A DNA stretch of 64,000 bases from Gordius sp. MW1 (Eukaryota; Nematomorpha; Gordioida; Gordea; Gordiidae), in NCBI GenBank assembly GCA_964036665.1, contig OZ038528.1:18525245-18589244 (forward strand), written 5' to 3'. Below are positions 23,108 through 34,553 of this stretch, piece by piece. Made by a program: the position numbers and the translations under genes. Every line of letters starts with the position of its first letter. The first letter of the stretch is position 1. The notes beneath the pieces were generated by a model, which was given only the letters and a program-made list of their open reading frames with translations, searched no databases and had not been told where the DNA came from.

Positions 23108-23340
23108 TTCATATTTATCGACAACATTATTTTAATATAAACCTAACATTCAATGAAATATTGTGAGATAGAATAAATAGAACTATTGCACTTGTTATTA
23201 TAAAGATTAAGTTATGGATACATAGACGTGATGCGTATTTAAAAACAATTTGTGCTACAGTCATTGTATATAAATAAATAAAGGTTTCAAATATGCGAAA
23301 TTTTACGTGACACTGGGCTTGACGAAATGATACAACGTGT

Positions 23341-24768
23341 TTAAATGATAGCCGGGTTTCCCTTCTTTGTAAAAAAGCCCAAAAAAGACTTTTTTACAAA
23401 TTTTTGGTCATGGCGTTCTGTACCAATAATATTTGGATTCATTGAGGAACGCTCGGCGTTAGGGGCCATATTGGCTTTAAGCGATATTAGTGCTGGACAG
23501 TCTATGCCGCCATTTCCTTTATTACTAACTAAGTTGGGAGGATGACTTAAAATCTCGTCAACCATATCGGGTTCAAATGAGGACGTCATGCCATTATAGT
23601 CGGTAAGATTAAGTAAAGGGGTCGATTTATAAATAGGTTTGGTGTTGAGCGGAATGTAAGGATCAAGTAAAAATGGTGACCTCTCACGTTCTTGGACGTT
23701 GAGGTATTCTTGGCTAAAGTATTTTATTTTGGGATTGCTTTGATCGCATATTTCAATTTTTTTAAGCTTACCACCATTGCTAACCTCCGTGGCTTCATCT
23801 TCTTCAATAACTTCCGATATTTCGGGAGCACCACGCGGAACTAAGAGCGAAGTTCCTCGAGATCTAACTCCTGCTGGATATACGTCTGAGTACGTGGTAT
23901 TTCTCCTGGGTCTCCATGAATGTGGTGATGAGCTGCTGTCGTTACTGCTGCCGGTTAGGCTTTTCCTGAAGGTGGCGTTGTGAAAGCAAAAAGCGTTACT
24001 CAAACGTTTAAAACCAGATTCATGCTTGCTTTTACAGTGATCTTCACTATTAAGGGGTGAGACCTTTTGGTTGTGCTGGCTCGTAGCTAATAAGCATTGG
24101 GATGCTGGACCCGTCAAGCAAGCGTCGGTGGCAGGATTATCACTTGCTCGAATTGATCCTACCAACGGGGTGAGGACTAGTTGTTTCAACCTCTTTCTGA
24201 AACGACCAATGCGCTTTTGGTGTAGCGTTTGATCTCTACTCCCTTGAGAATAGGGTAATCGCCTGCCATTAAAAATTGGGCTATTTCTTTCCCCAAGTAG
24301 TGCAGGACTATTACTTTTATCAGACGGCGATAAGATTTCGAACTGGCGTGAGGTACTGGGTACATCGAGGTATACGCATTGACTATTGCTGCGCGAAGTG
24401 TGGGCCCCATTTAATCGGGCACGCGATTGTGGTGCCGACGGATCGCCTCCTCTACCAGCTTTAACAAGTGAGCAATGATTGCACTCTTTAAAGGTAAAAT
24501 GTTGGCCGTCCTTGAGTAAGCCTAAGAGAGATGACAAATTGCGGCTAGGTCGTTTAACTAGATCCAGGTAAGGAGGTAGTGGTGAACTGAGTGTTCGACT
24601 AGCGACATAGGTGTTTCCCGTTCCCGGAGACCGTTCCGCATGTTGGCTTTGACCTAAGTTTCCTACGTTTTGTTGAAAGTAGATGTTGGACGTGCTCCGT
24701 CGATGCTTCAACGAGTCGATGCGAGAAAAACGATAGTTTCTGTACCTTTTTTTAACGGCCGTCCGTAC
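23341..24768 (-). CDS. GPCR last exon: end of TM7/helix 8 and 475-residue cytoplasmic tail
   Basis: The exon starts after an AG at 24769-24770 in phase 0 with VRTAVKKRYRNYRFSR, the helix-8 sequence that follows NGE in class B receptors, so the upstream in-frame ATG at 24774 is intronic and not a start. It runs 475 codons to TAA at 23341. The tail is rich in Ser, Arg, Asn and Pro (for example SSNDSSSSPHSWRPRRNTT), with an acidic patch EVIEEDEATEV and no membrane segment. Class B tails are usually 50-200 residues, so this is unusually long. It probably carries phosphorylation and scaffold or arrestin-binding sites; that is inference. Confidence 0.85.
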   Translation of the reverse strand, partial: VRTAVKKRYRNYRFSRIDSLKHRRSTSNIYFQQNVGNLGQSQHAERSPGTGNTYVASRTLSSPLPPYLDLVKRPSRNLSSLLGLLKDGQHFTFKECNHCSLVKAGRGGDPSAPQSRARLNGAHTSRSNSQCVYLDVPSTSRQFEILSPSDKSNSPALLGERNSPIFNGRRLPYSQGSRDQTLHQKRIGRFRKRLKQLVLTPLVGSIRASDNPATDACLTGPASQCLLATSQHNQKVSPLNSEDHCKSKHESGFKRLSNAFCFHNATFRKSLTGSSNDSSSSPHSWRPRRNTTYSDVYPAGVRSRGTSLLVPRGAPEISEVIEEDEATEVSNGGKLKKIEICDQSNPKIKYFSQEYLNVQERERSPFLLDPYIPLNTKPIYKSTPLLNLTDYNGMTSSFEPDMVDEILSHPPNLVSNKGNGGIDCPALISLKANMAPNAERSSMNPNIIGTERHDQKFVKKSFLGFFTKKGNPAII

Positions 24769-24963
24769 CTCCATTTGGGATAAAAATAAATTTTAATAAG
24801 GACTTATTTATAACTCTTAAATGATTCAAATAGTTGTTGCCCACATAGTTAGCAAATTGAACAAAAACAAAAATGTTGAAAGTTATACTCAGCCTGAGCA
24901 AAGCTAATTAAAATAACAGGCATGCCCAAATTCAATAATTATTTTAGATAATATTTGACATAC

Positions 24964-25005
24964 CTCCCCATTTAGGAAACAGTAAAGGATCGATACAAAC
25001 AGCCC
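24964..25005 (-). CDS. GPCR exon: TM7 end, 42 bp
   Basis: A 14-codon micro-exon GLFVSILYCFLNGE with AG before it and GTATGT after it, phase 0 on both sides. QG(L/I/F)FVS..YCFLNGEV is the signature of the end of TM7 in secretin-family receptors, and a 42-bp exon at this place is typical of the family. It joins NSQ of the previous exon and VRTAV of the next. Confidence 0.92.
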
Positions 25006-25053
25006 CTAATCGAAATTATAGATTAATCGCAACTATTTATATAATATATGTAC

Positions 25054-25189
25054 CTGAGAATTTTGCAGAATGGCATTTACTATTAAGTACATATTTTCAA
25101 ATATTCCTTTATCTTTGGGATTGAAAAAAAACAATAAATTCGTTATTCCTAATAGAGGGAATAAAATTATGGTGGCCTTTATTGTTTTT
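25054..25189 (-). CDS. GPCR exon: intracellular loop 3 end, TM6, extracellular loop 3, TM7 start
   Basis: 136 bp, starting in phase 2 and ending in phase 0. It encodes KTIKATIILFPLLGITNLLF (TM6, with the class B PLLG motif), a short loop NPKDKG, and IVNAILQNSQ of TM7. TTTAG acceptor and CAG/GTACAT donor are visible. The ILQNSQ/G junction is the part that most suggests a PDF-type receptor. Confidence 0.92.
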
Positions 25190-25234
25190 CTAAATATTAT
25201 TAATATACATATCAGTGACTTGGGTAGTTAATAC

Positions 25235-25320
25235 TTGAAATGTGTAGTTTCGACAAAATTAGAAGCTTTCAGTTTTAGTATGAGTATACGAATTATGTTG
25301 ATCAAAAAGCACAAATTTAC
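25235..25320 (-). CDS. GPCR exon: TM5 end and intracellular loop 3
   Basis: 86 bp, phase 0 start, phase 2 end. Reads VNLCFLINIIRILILKLKAS then NFVETTHF, the standard N.(F/C)LFNI(I/V)R(I/V)L..KL pattern at the cytoplasmic end of TM5, the G-protein coupling region. Acceptor TTTTAG and donor CAA/GTATTA. Confidence 0.9.
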
Positions 25321-25363
25321 CTAAAATTAAAAATATAAATTCGCAATATTATAATATAATTAC

Positions 25364-25494
25364 AATGAGTGCAACGATCATAGGTACACCAATAATCCAT
25401 ATATAATGGGATGAACTATAGTTATTCCAACAATGAACTGGATTATTTTTGTTGATAAATATGGCCCATAAACTTGTAAAGGCCAGCGGTAAAA
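25364..25494 (-). CDS. GPCR exon: TM4 end, extracellular loop 2, TM5
   Basis: 131 bp, phase 1 start, phase 0 end. Encodes LPLAFTSLWAIF, the loop with HCWNN (the Cys that bonds to TM3, followed by the conserved Trp) and YIWIIGVPMIVALI. The codon across the upstream junction would give Gly-Trp-Val where class B receptors have Gly-Trp-Gly. Confidence 0.9.
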
Positions 25495-25539
25495 CTATCA
25501 TTATTTTAATGTTAAATAGATAAATGCATTTATAAATAC

Positions 25540-25699
25540 CCCATCCGAGGAAATAAAATATCCAAAAAGGGCTATTTTCTGAAGTAAAGACTGAGATGGC
25601 CAATCGGTTGTGAAGATACAATCCCTCGTTAAACATCCATGCCACACTAGCCAAAGTTCCGTATATATTGATGCTGATGATTAATTTACACAACCACTC
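25540..25699 (-). CDS. GPCR exon: TM3, intracellular loop 2, TM4
   Basis: 160 bp, phase 0 start, phase 1 end. Begins EWLCKL with the TM3 disulfide Cys, then WMFNEGLYLHNRLAISVF carrying the E-G-x-Y-L motif that replaces DRY in class B receptors, and FWIFYFLGW of TM4. CCATAG acceptor, GGATGGG/GTATTT donor. Confidence 0.92.
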
Positions 25700-25991
25700 C
25701 TATGGCAAAAAATAACCAAAATGAATATGTAAAGTATAACAGACATCGCATTTGAGCTGAGAAATCAATTAGACCATAGTTTACAACATTTTTAAAAATA
25801 GACACTTTTTTACTTAAATTCTACTGATTTAATTAACTTTTTGGATGACTAAATAACTTTATTAAATGGTATACAAAAAAAATACATACACGACTAAAAA
25901 AAATATAAAAACCAAAAGCGGAAATTTTCACTAAACACTTTTAATTGTATAGAGCTTAGAATTAAGATAATTATTGCAACTTTTGATTTAC

Positions 25992-26118
25992 AATTTGTCT
26001 GTAAGAAGTTGATCGCTCCATAACGGCAGGTTCAGCTATTGCTATTGTCATCAGAGAGCGGAGAATGAAGGCTAACACTAGGTTGCGGTGTATAGTGATG
26101 CGTACGCATTTCAAGGTT
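25992..26118 (-). CDS. GPCR exon: intracellular loop 1, TM2, extracellular loop 1
   Basis: 127 bp, phase 2 start, phase 0 end. Encodes TLKCVRITIHRNLVLAFILR, then SLMTIAIAEPAVMERSTSYR and QI. It matches the class B loop 1/TM2 pattern L(R/K)C.R..IH.NL..(S/A)F(I/M)LR, including the conserved TM2 His. QI joins EWLCKL of the next exon in phase. Donor ATT/GTAAAT; the acceptor ACACGAAG has a weak pyrimidine tract. Confidence 0.88.
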
Positions 26119-29100
26119 CTTCGTGTAAAATTTTTGGAAACAATTTGTTCAAAAGTATAAATTATTTAATTAAAATGGTACAAATTTTAACAGGAATAAT
26201 TTTATAAAAAAAATAAAATATTAATCGTTTTTAAGTGTATATTTTAAGTATCATTGCCCCACCCTTGCCCAAGCAGGCCAAACTAGGCAATTTAATATTT
26301 TAGGCATGGAAGCGAGATACATCTGATCGATTAAATATTTTTTGCTATAGATAATGTATTTTACTAAACTTTATTTACAAAATCAGCAACACGTAGGGGA
26401 TGACGGATGAATGGGTAAAATTACAAATGAATTTGGCGAATCAAAGTAATAATGTTAGTAGTTGATAGAACCAACTCTATATTTTTATTATAACCCAGGA
26501 AAATTCCCTATAAATCAAGAAAAAAACATACTTTATAGTTTTCGAATTTGTGCAAATAAAAATGAGGCATGTATATTAGGGACTACCTGCTAGGCTATTT
26601 TAACATGATTGAGAAAGTAAATACATTGATTTTATGCTTTATATCTCCAACTTAATCGATATGGGGTCGTCAAAGTCGGCATCTATTATTTATTATTCTA
26701 TAATAATTAAATTGCTAAAAAATTTATAATTGAGTAGTCTATTTCCAGCTCGTGTCCGGCTGTTTTCGCTTACCGCGACAAATAAAACATGCATTCATAG
26801 AGTGACGAAGTCCACCATTAGATACAATTCCAGCCCAATTTTTTTGGACAATTTGTTTTATTATTTTACCCGGCCTCGCAAGGGCAAAATTAAAAAACAC
26901 AATCAAAAAAATAAATGACGAACTCTTAGCAATTAAAATTAATATTACATGATTGGAGTTAACGATATCAATTAGTATGTAATATAAATATTCCATTATA
27001 GTTTGGGTATGCCACGTGAACGGCTCTTCCAAAATTGAGTCATAGTGTATTTGGGACATAATTTTGATTTTTTGCATTATAACAACTGTATTCATTTTAA
27101 ATTGGCCAATTCTAATCCTAGTCGGAATAAAACTACGAAACATTCATAATAATATTTAACGACTATATTGTCATAAATTTTGGCTACCCCATCAATTACG
27201 TTAATAGCTATATGCTATCAAAACATGGAACAGAATATACAAATGATAGATGGAAATATAATTAGTGTTTTTATATAAAAAATTAGTCCTGGAGGGGAGG
27301 GGAGGGAAGGGCGGTTGAATGAAGTACAATTTAGTGCCCCAAGCCTGATTGACACACACACTTATCTATACTAAGAGAAGTTCAATACGATTGTCCAGAA
27401 TATCTTATATTACTTTGAAGATGGGATGAGGAAATATTTAAAAATTGACCCGTTCAGAAGTTAAATATTTATTACTCTGATTGCTATATAATATGCTTAA
27501 TTTTATAAGATTTTGAATAGATTTTGAGATCGCACTAATTGTAACAAATATAATTGATTAACGAATGATATAAAACAACGTCCAACAAATAGAATTCTTA
27601 ATAATCGTCATTGCCAAAATAGCTATTGCAAAAATTCTATTCCATAATCATTTTAGGTTCTTATTGTTTCATTTTCTTTTGCCTTCTTGCATAATTAAAC
27701 AATTTTTGAAGATTATTATCTTTAAACTCTCTATATTTCTACCTCGATCTAAGAAGGCAAAATGATTCCCCTTTAAGCTGTTCGAATAATAACGTTTTTT
27801 ACAAAAGTTATTAAGGATAAAAAAGATTAACAAAATGATATCTTTCGATTATAAAGCTTCAAAGTAAAAAATGATAATATAAAAGCCGTCTCCAAAAGAT
27901 TCATGTATACGCAATTGCCGTTTTTGATTATATTATTTAATAAATTATTGGCGTCGTTTCTTCAATAAAGTATTAGATACTCAGATCAAAGTGAAAAACT
28001 GTTATTAGCTTAGAAATAATTTTGAAATTAATTTTTGACAGCTAAAAAAGTGCTCAAAAAGGATACTTTTAATTAATTCTGATTATAGTTCTTTATATTT
28101 ATAATGAGACCAGCTTTTAATAAAATAAAGTATAACTGTATAAAGGATATTTATTAAAACTAAATTATATTAGTAGACAGCACAAAATTTTACCATAAAT
28201 TTGCTGCATTGGTATATATTATATCGTCAAATAATATTTGCTATCTTAAGGAGCTTATGAGAAATAACAGGCTGAAAGGGCCTTAAAGTTGTTTTTTGTA
28301 ATAATTAATTTTATGTTCTGATTATGAGAAAAAAAATATAACAGAATAAAACAACAATTAAACAAGAGCATCAAAATTAAAGGTGCTCAGATAAGACATT
28401 TTTTACTTTGTTTTTGAATGTTACATACTATCTTTCACCCATATAAGTTATGCCCAAAGGCTAGTACAGGCGGCTTCTACAACACCCATAGACTAATAGA
28501 CTGCTCATTCCCTTTTAAAAAGTTTTCCACATTTTGGCAGCCATTTTGAAAAGTGAAAAATGAATTTTGGCCAATTTATATGGTTTGATGACTTTTTAAA
28601 AGCGCTTTAATGATTAAAATGGGTTGTTTCATGTTATAAGATTAGTGATCATTGTCCAATACAATCCATCGCTATGCAAACTCTACTTCACTTATCAAAA
28701 TGGCGGTCGTTTTTTGGCAACACTTTTGATGCTTGAATATATTAGAGATGAGCAGTCTATTAGTCTATGACAACACCCTGCCCAATTCATTTTAAATTTG
28801 TCAGAAAGATAATAGGCATCCTTAAATATATTTAATACAATATGAAATAGTGGCTAAAATCGAATAAAACCTTAAAAAGTTTTAATACAATTTTATTTAT
28901 CATACAATTTCTGTTGTACAATAAATTTAAACTGACTGCCATTTATGCTTAATCTAAAAAACAATAACAAAATACATGCAAATATTGGTGAGCCGGAATA
29001 TGTCAATTTAGAGGTGACCAAAACATCCTAGCAAAAGTGGACCAGGGCGAAATCTATGGGTCGCAATAAAATTTATATCGTTGGTTAAAATTAAAAAAAT

Positions 29101-31044
29101 GGATTTGAGGCAATGGCTAGAGATCAAATTTAAGATTCTATTTGCGTCATTGTCAGATGAGGGGTTGATTTTAAGTTGTTTTATTTAATAAATAATAGTG
29201 TGCTTAAATAAAGCAGTTGGACTAACAGACTGTGCAGTGTTCACCTAGCAAAACAAATAAACTATGTATAAAACATTCCATTACAAACATTTTATTAAAG
29301 GAATTATTTGCAAAAAAACCTATTAATTTAATTTAATATATAAGCAATAATATGGATGAGTGGATTTGATTATTTTAAAAAAGTGCCACAATATTACTTA
29401 CATATTACCTACCTATTAAAAGTTCTCTAATCAGTTTGGTTCACATAGATGAGTTTTAAAAATTAATATTTTTATCTGTGCCTGGATTATGCGGGCGCCA
29501 TTAAAGCCGGTCATGTATACAAAATTCCAAAATTAGATTAAACAATCTGGTTGGCTCTAATCAGTGGATTTTAACGGCATACTTCCTTTTACTGTATAAT
29601 TTTATATTGTGCGCAAAAATCTTAATAGATATCAATTTCCATTCTTTTTTTTTAAATCTAACCAAATATTTCTAGCACTTTAGTGCGATATTTGTTTAAC
29701 TTGTGAAAACAAACAATTTTTAAAATAAATTAATAGAGTTTTTTCCCTCTTTGACTTAAAAGACATCAAAGAAGAGTTGAAAATATGAATTTTAAATCGA
29801 GCCAAATTAATTATTTATGAGTTAACTCACACGTTTATTAAATATTTAAAATTTACAAAGCTTTTATTCAATTATTAAAGTTTTACGCAAACTTAAAATA
29901 ACTTTTCGGTAGTTTTGGCACTTTATAATGGAATGCCTGCCGATGTTGAGGTAAAAATCCCCATCCCCTTACAAAAAAACGATAAAATATTGAACGCACA
30001 AAAGGGTTCATTATAAAACTAAAATAACCCTGTTTTACTTTAAATGTAATCGTTCGATAAGGAATAAAGGTGTTGTTGATTTTTATACTTACTTAATATG
30101 CCTTGATAAACGCATAATAGTCGTTCACCAATCGTTATTTCTAATGAAATTTTAAATTTAATAATAAATTTTTTCAATTTAATAAATTTAATCACAAATT
30201 TTTCCCCAAGTTCTCTCTCCCTTCTTTCCATTTTTGTTTTTTTATAATAATATTCGAGCACATGCCAAAACATAGTGTAAGGTGTCGGTCTTTATGTAAC
30301 AAATTACATTTTGCGACACAAGTATAGAAATCGCGCTAAACGATTTACAAACTAGAGCAGCAGCCAGTCTCATTGATTTAATTTATAGGTTTAAGAGGGT
30401 CGTCATCAAAAGTTTGTTATAAATAAATTTAAAAAAAATTCAATTAAGCGAGTGTTTTACTTGAAGTAGGAGAAGATGAAAAACGTGATGGAGAGAAAGA
30501 TGAGGGATATGATGCTTCCGAAGAACGTAATATCCCGTATGATGCGAGTTATGTAGAGCTGCTAAACCGCAAAATCAAAAAAAAACGCAAATAGACAGTT
30601 ATAAAGGAGGATATATCATCAATAGCAAATCGAGTGTCGTAAAATTTAAATTAAGTGATATTTTTGTTTCAATCACATTATTAAGTGAATTTTAAGCAAC
30701 AAACCTTCATGAGATTTAAACTAGGATGGTTGATAGGTTAAATTTAAACAAAAAGCTTGAGGAGATCAGTTTTAACTCTGTCATTACATCGATTTAAAGT
30801 GTATCATTTCATAATGATTGCTTTAGGGCGTTGTTATTGATATACGCAAAATACTTTTTAGAAATTAATAAATTTCCTAAGGGCTAAAATCCTTAAAGGC
30901 AATTTAAAATTTTTAATTTTATTGATTGGGACACTTAATAAATTCGAAGAAATGATGATTTTATAATAAATGTTACAACTAAAAAAAGAGAAAAAAACTT
31001 TATATAATAAAAAGTTGTTTGGGCATATAAATTGGATGAAATAC
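26119..31044. other. GPCR intron region; TM1 exon should be here but was not located
   Basis: Nearly 5 kb of AT-rich DNA. It contains the MITE at 28488-28770. A 48-bp segment at 30093-30140 on the minus strand has an AG/AAATAACG acceptor and a perfect GTAAGTAT donor and would join the hormone-domain exon in phase (if that exon ends at 31077), adding ITIGERLLCVYQGIL, but nothing in it is diagnostic. A minus-strand open stretch at 26739-27143 has hydrophobic parts but no splice phase that fits TM1. Confidence 0.5.
28488..28770. mobile_element. MITE with ATAGACTAATAGACTGCTCA ends in the GPCR intron
   Basis: The left end ATAGACTAATAGACTGCTCA and the inverted right end TGAGCAGTCTATTAGTCTAT are exact inverted repeats of about 20 bp. 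CAACACCC is duplicated exactly on both sides (28480-28487 and 28771-28778), so an 8-bp target duplication and hAT-type integration are likely. 283 bp, no coding. Confidence 0.8.
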
Positions 31045-31196
31045 ATTTTTTTGTACTTCTTCCGGATTTTTAAGACCTTGACAAGAACCGTAAAATGGCG
31101 ATACAGGGTCAAGACACCCCAAGCAAGCTGAATAATTGGTCCAACCATTTTTTGCCCACCTTCCATCGGGTTGACATATTCGAAATGCCTTCGAAT
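31045..31196 (-). CDS. GPCR exon: second half of hormone-binding domain
   Basis: Starts after GTTAG in phase 1 and completes DSKAFRICQPDGRWAKNGWT, then NYSACLG. The Cys of FRIC and SAC are Cys 5 and 6 of the class B extracellular domain; NYS is a likely glycosylation site. The 3' end is uncertain: a donor at 31077 (CAAG/GTCTTA, phase 1) or at 31045 (AAAAAT/GTATTT, phase 0) both keep the frame open. The sequence after SAC (CLDPVSPFYGSC) has two extra Cys. Confidence 0.85.
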
Positions 31197-34100
31197 CTAA
31201 CAAACAATATAAAGTTCATTGTTATTTATTATAAATATATGTATAGAATGGGAATGGTAGGTTCAAGCGCACGAGATTTATTTAAGAAGAAAATTATGAA
31301 TGTTTTAAACGTTTTTCGGTTGTTTATTTTGGTTTTAGTTCTTTAAGTTAAGTCATAATCAAGCTGTATATTATTACAGGTGCCTCGATACTGTCATCTA
31401 AATTTATATAAAAAATATTATTAAATATTATTATCCAATTAGATAATTTTCTCAAATTTATAACTAGATTTTTAATTGAGAAAAATCACAATTTAATTGG
31501 CCCCCTACGCATAATCTTTTTAATTTATTTAAGTAGAGGATTTAGTTGAAGTGACCATTATAATTCTGTGGTTATCTCATAGAGAGATTAAATAGATTTA
31601 TAACGAAAAAAAAAATAGTAAATTGATTTCATGCTCTATATTTTATAAATATGCTGTTATGTAATTTTTTATAGGCTGTTGGTAAGTTTGCACGTATTTA
31701 ATATAAGAAAATCAATAAAACACTTGTACATTCAATAATTAAGACCAATATTTCTGATCTAGTCAAGATATTATGGGTGGTGCGATCTAATTTGCTAAAT
31801 GGTCATGAGAGGATCACTCTAGGAAAGGAACCAATTAAGTTTTTGCCCTACTGGTATTTTTATAAAGTAATTTTGGGGTGCAATCCTTTTAAACCGCAAA
31901 AGGTTAACCGCTTTTCGCAACTTGTTTTTAAAATAATGGAGGAGCCTCTTTGTGCGTTCATAAATTAATCAATTATTTCTTTAAAAACTGTAAAAAAAAA
32001 TATAGAAAATTTTTATTGGATTTTCGCCGAATTTGGCACATAACTTTAATTGCAACCCTAATAGGTAAGGGATATCGAGGCTAGTTGTAGCCCGGGGCTA
32101 CTTGTATCTTTGTAATTACTTTTAAAAATAATCCTGAAACATTAAAATTTTAACCATATGTGTATTTTGTCATATGGTATAAGTAACAACTTTTTGTTTG
32201 GAAAAAATATATTAAAAATTTTAACTCTTTGCTTGGACAAAATTTTGTATTTTGCACTTATAATTTTTTTGGTTGTTTATTTTAAACTAATTTAAGTATT
32301 ATTTAATAAAGGGATACGCCGAATGAATTGATTTTTATTTGCAATTTAACACTTATAATTATTATTTGTACAAATATAAGAGTCGGGGCGGAGAAGGACT
32401 AATGCTAGCCATTCCTCATTGAATCTTAGCCTATAAAATGACACGATTAAAAAATTTGTTTAATATTTTAGCATATTGTGATTTGGAAGAGAAACAGACT
32501 ATGATTATGCATTAATATACCAATAAAATAAAAAAAAATTCCATTGCAAAGTCCGTCTTGTATGGGCACATAAGTTAGGTTGCATTTTGACCTATTTTAT
32601 ACGGTTATGGCTGAAATATAAAATAACATTTACATTTTTATGTTTTTATATTAAAATAGCGCTTCATTAATTTGTATTGGCATATATATTAAAAACTAAT
32701 GAAAACATTAAAGCTCTTCCATCCCCTAAACAAGGCTATGACTTGCCCCGGGCACGTTTAAGTTTTGTAGATTTTTTAAAGCCCAATTTGTGTAGAGCTA
32801 TAAAAAAATTTTATTGTCTAAAAACATCTTAAAAATATAATCTGATAGGAAATCTGCACAATTAATTTTGCGTCATTTTAAGTCGATTTATTTTTTTGCT
32901 ATTCTAGGCATGGTCTCTTTTATTAATAAAGTATTTGATAAAGCTATAATTTAATCAAGGAGGATCAAGTGTAAAAAAGTAGTGATAAATTACTAATGAT
33001 TAAATTCAAGACTACATATCACACAAAATATTGGTAAGGGTAAGTGGGATTTCGCTAATTAAATGTTAAGATGTTAGATGAAAAATTTGCAACCATCACG
33101 TATATTGATTTTAGTTTAAGTCTGCTACTTTTTATATTCACATTTAAAATCGCTCAAACAAAATACTGTTGTTTAACTTATTTTGTTGGCATATTAATAA
33201 TTGAATTTTTTCTCTTTATTATAGTTTAAAAAGCATCCATGTTATGTCTCTAAAATGTTGTTGACTGTACAAAGTAATAGAAAGGGTGTTAGGAATTTTA
33301 TAAAACTATCCTACAAAGTTTACAAAGTTCGTTCCTCAAATATAAACGATTTAAAATCTATTATCTAGATCGCCTAATCGATTAAATTCAATGTATCTCA
33401 AATTACAATCTAAATTGCTTTGCGTTAGCACGCCAGTTTGGTAAACTATTAAAGCCTTTGTAGGAATAAAGCCTCGAGTTTGTAATTCCACTTCCAAGCT
33501 ACCTGATTGATTAGATTTAAATTGTGTTGTAAATGGGAAATTTAATATTAATGAAAAACGATTGCAAAATAACGAAAAGCTTATATTAAAATAACATCTC
33601 TGTATTAACATTTAGATTATAAAGAATAACCTTGGAATTTACGATAACTTATATCTTAGAAATATATATTCAAAACTTTTTGTATGCATAATTCATGGGC
33701 ATCAAATATTATAAATCTAGAAATTTTTATGCCGCATAGCGTAACTACACACAATTTTCTATAGTCGAGTCGAGTCGAGTACAGTCCCCACCAGGCCTAA
33801 TAGCAATAGACAATGGGTACGGGCTTTAAAATCATAATTTCTAAATATGTTATAATTTTTAATCTGGCTCAAACTTTTAACAATTAATAGAAGATCGCTT
33901 CCAAATATATCTGTTGAGGAAAAAGGTGTGTGTGTATGCGTATGTTAATAACTTTTATCAATTTTCTCCATTATTCGAGACGGGTGGATCTTTTAAAAAT
34001 AAAATCGTTTATTATGGGTCCAATCAGGGGCAAGTTTTTTAAATTTTAGCTATTAAAAATATTGAAAACAAAGTACTCTGAAGATAATGAAGGCTTAACC

Positions 34101-34448
34101 ATTTTTAAAAATTAGTTTAAAAAATAGCCATTGTGATTAGGCGCTATAGTAAGATAAAAAGCGTTTTGGATTTTTTTGAATGTATATTATAATAAATTTT
34201 TTATTGATTCAAATACAAACCATGATAACTAACATAAATCAAAAAATTCATTTAATTAAAACCTTTCGTTTGGAATAAAAAACTATAAAAGATATTTTTA
34301 GCAGTAACATGGCAGGAATGAAAACAATTTAAAGATGTGATAAAAATTAAATGGTTTTTTATCCTGAATGGTCGAACCCAGATGAAATTTTTGTCGAAAT
34401 GTCTATTTGAAATTAAATAAAAGCCGTAAATCCAATTAATAGATTTAC
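31197..34448. other. GPCR intron between hormone-domain exons
   Basis: 3.25 kb of AT-rich DNA with no recognised element. Short open stretches on either strand (31777-31968 plus; 33351-33611 minus) are not recognisable. Confidence 0.5.
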
Positions 34449-34553
34449 CTTTGTAGGTGAAGTGGGAGACGGGACAAGGCTTGTAAACGATTGTGCCAGC
34501 TGGAGTGGTTGGCCAACAGTAAAAACTGTCCCATGTGGCATTGCAATACAAAC
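34449..34553 (-). CDS. GPCR exon: first half of hormone-binding domain
   Basis: 105 bp; acceptor ATTAG, donor AAAG/GTAAAT, phase 1 end. Encodes LYCNATWDSFYCWPTTPAGT then IVYKPCPVSHFTYK. This is the diagnostic class B hormone-binding pattern C.(A/V/S)(T/S)WD...CWP.TPAG......CP, giving Cys 2, 3 and 4 and a likely N-glycosylation site NAT. The next exon completes the Asp codon after YK. Cys 1 and the signal peptide must lie in an exon further upstream, beyond 34553. Confidence 0.9.

Larger units (their letters stand above)
23341..34553 (-). other. Gene locus: class B1 (secretin-family) GPCR, PDF-receptor-like, 5' end and TM1 exon not found
   Basis: Nine exons on the minus strand together give a secretin-family receptor, a plasma-membrane peptide-hormone receptor that usually signals through Gs and cAMP. 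The exons cover Cys 2-6 of the hormone-binding domain, TM2 to TM7 and a long tail. Intron phases agree at every junction between neighbouring recovered exons (1, then 0, 1, 0, 2, 0, 0), and all have AG/GT borders. The signal peptide, first Cys and TM1 exons are missing from my model; TM1 should lie in the 26119-31044 intron region and end in phase 2. Motifs such as ILFPLLGITNLLFF and ILQNSQGLFVSILYCFLNGE favour a PDF-receptor-like type over DH44/CRF or DH31/calcitonin types, but I cannot settle the subtype. No stop or frameshift breaks the recovered exons. Confidence 0.85.

Noticed and set aside
26739..27143. 134-codon minus-strand open frame as TM1 exon of the GPCR
   Set aside because: It has hydrophobic stretches, but no donor in phase 2 to join the TM2 exon, and no class B TM1 pattern. 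Its last part looks unrelated.
30448..30594. Plus-strand open stretch (GEDEKRDGEKDEGYDASEER, ending KKKRK)
   Set aside because: Looks coding in composition, but has no start, no clear acceptor and no recognised family; recorded only as a curiosity in the GPCR intron.
33351..33611. 86-codon minus-strand open frame in the GPCR intron
   Set aside because: Protein-like in places (LEVELQTRGFIPTKALIVYQ) and preceded by an AG, but no donor, no known motif and no place in the receptor.
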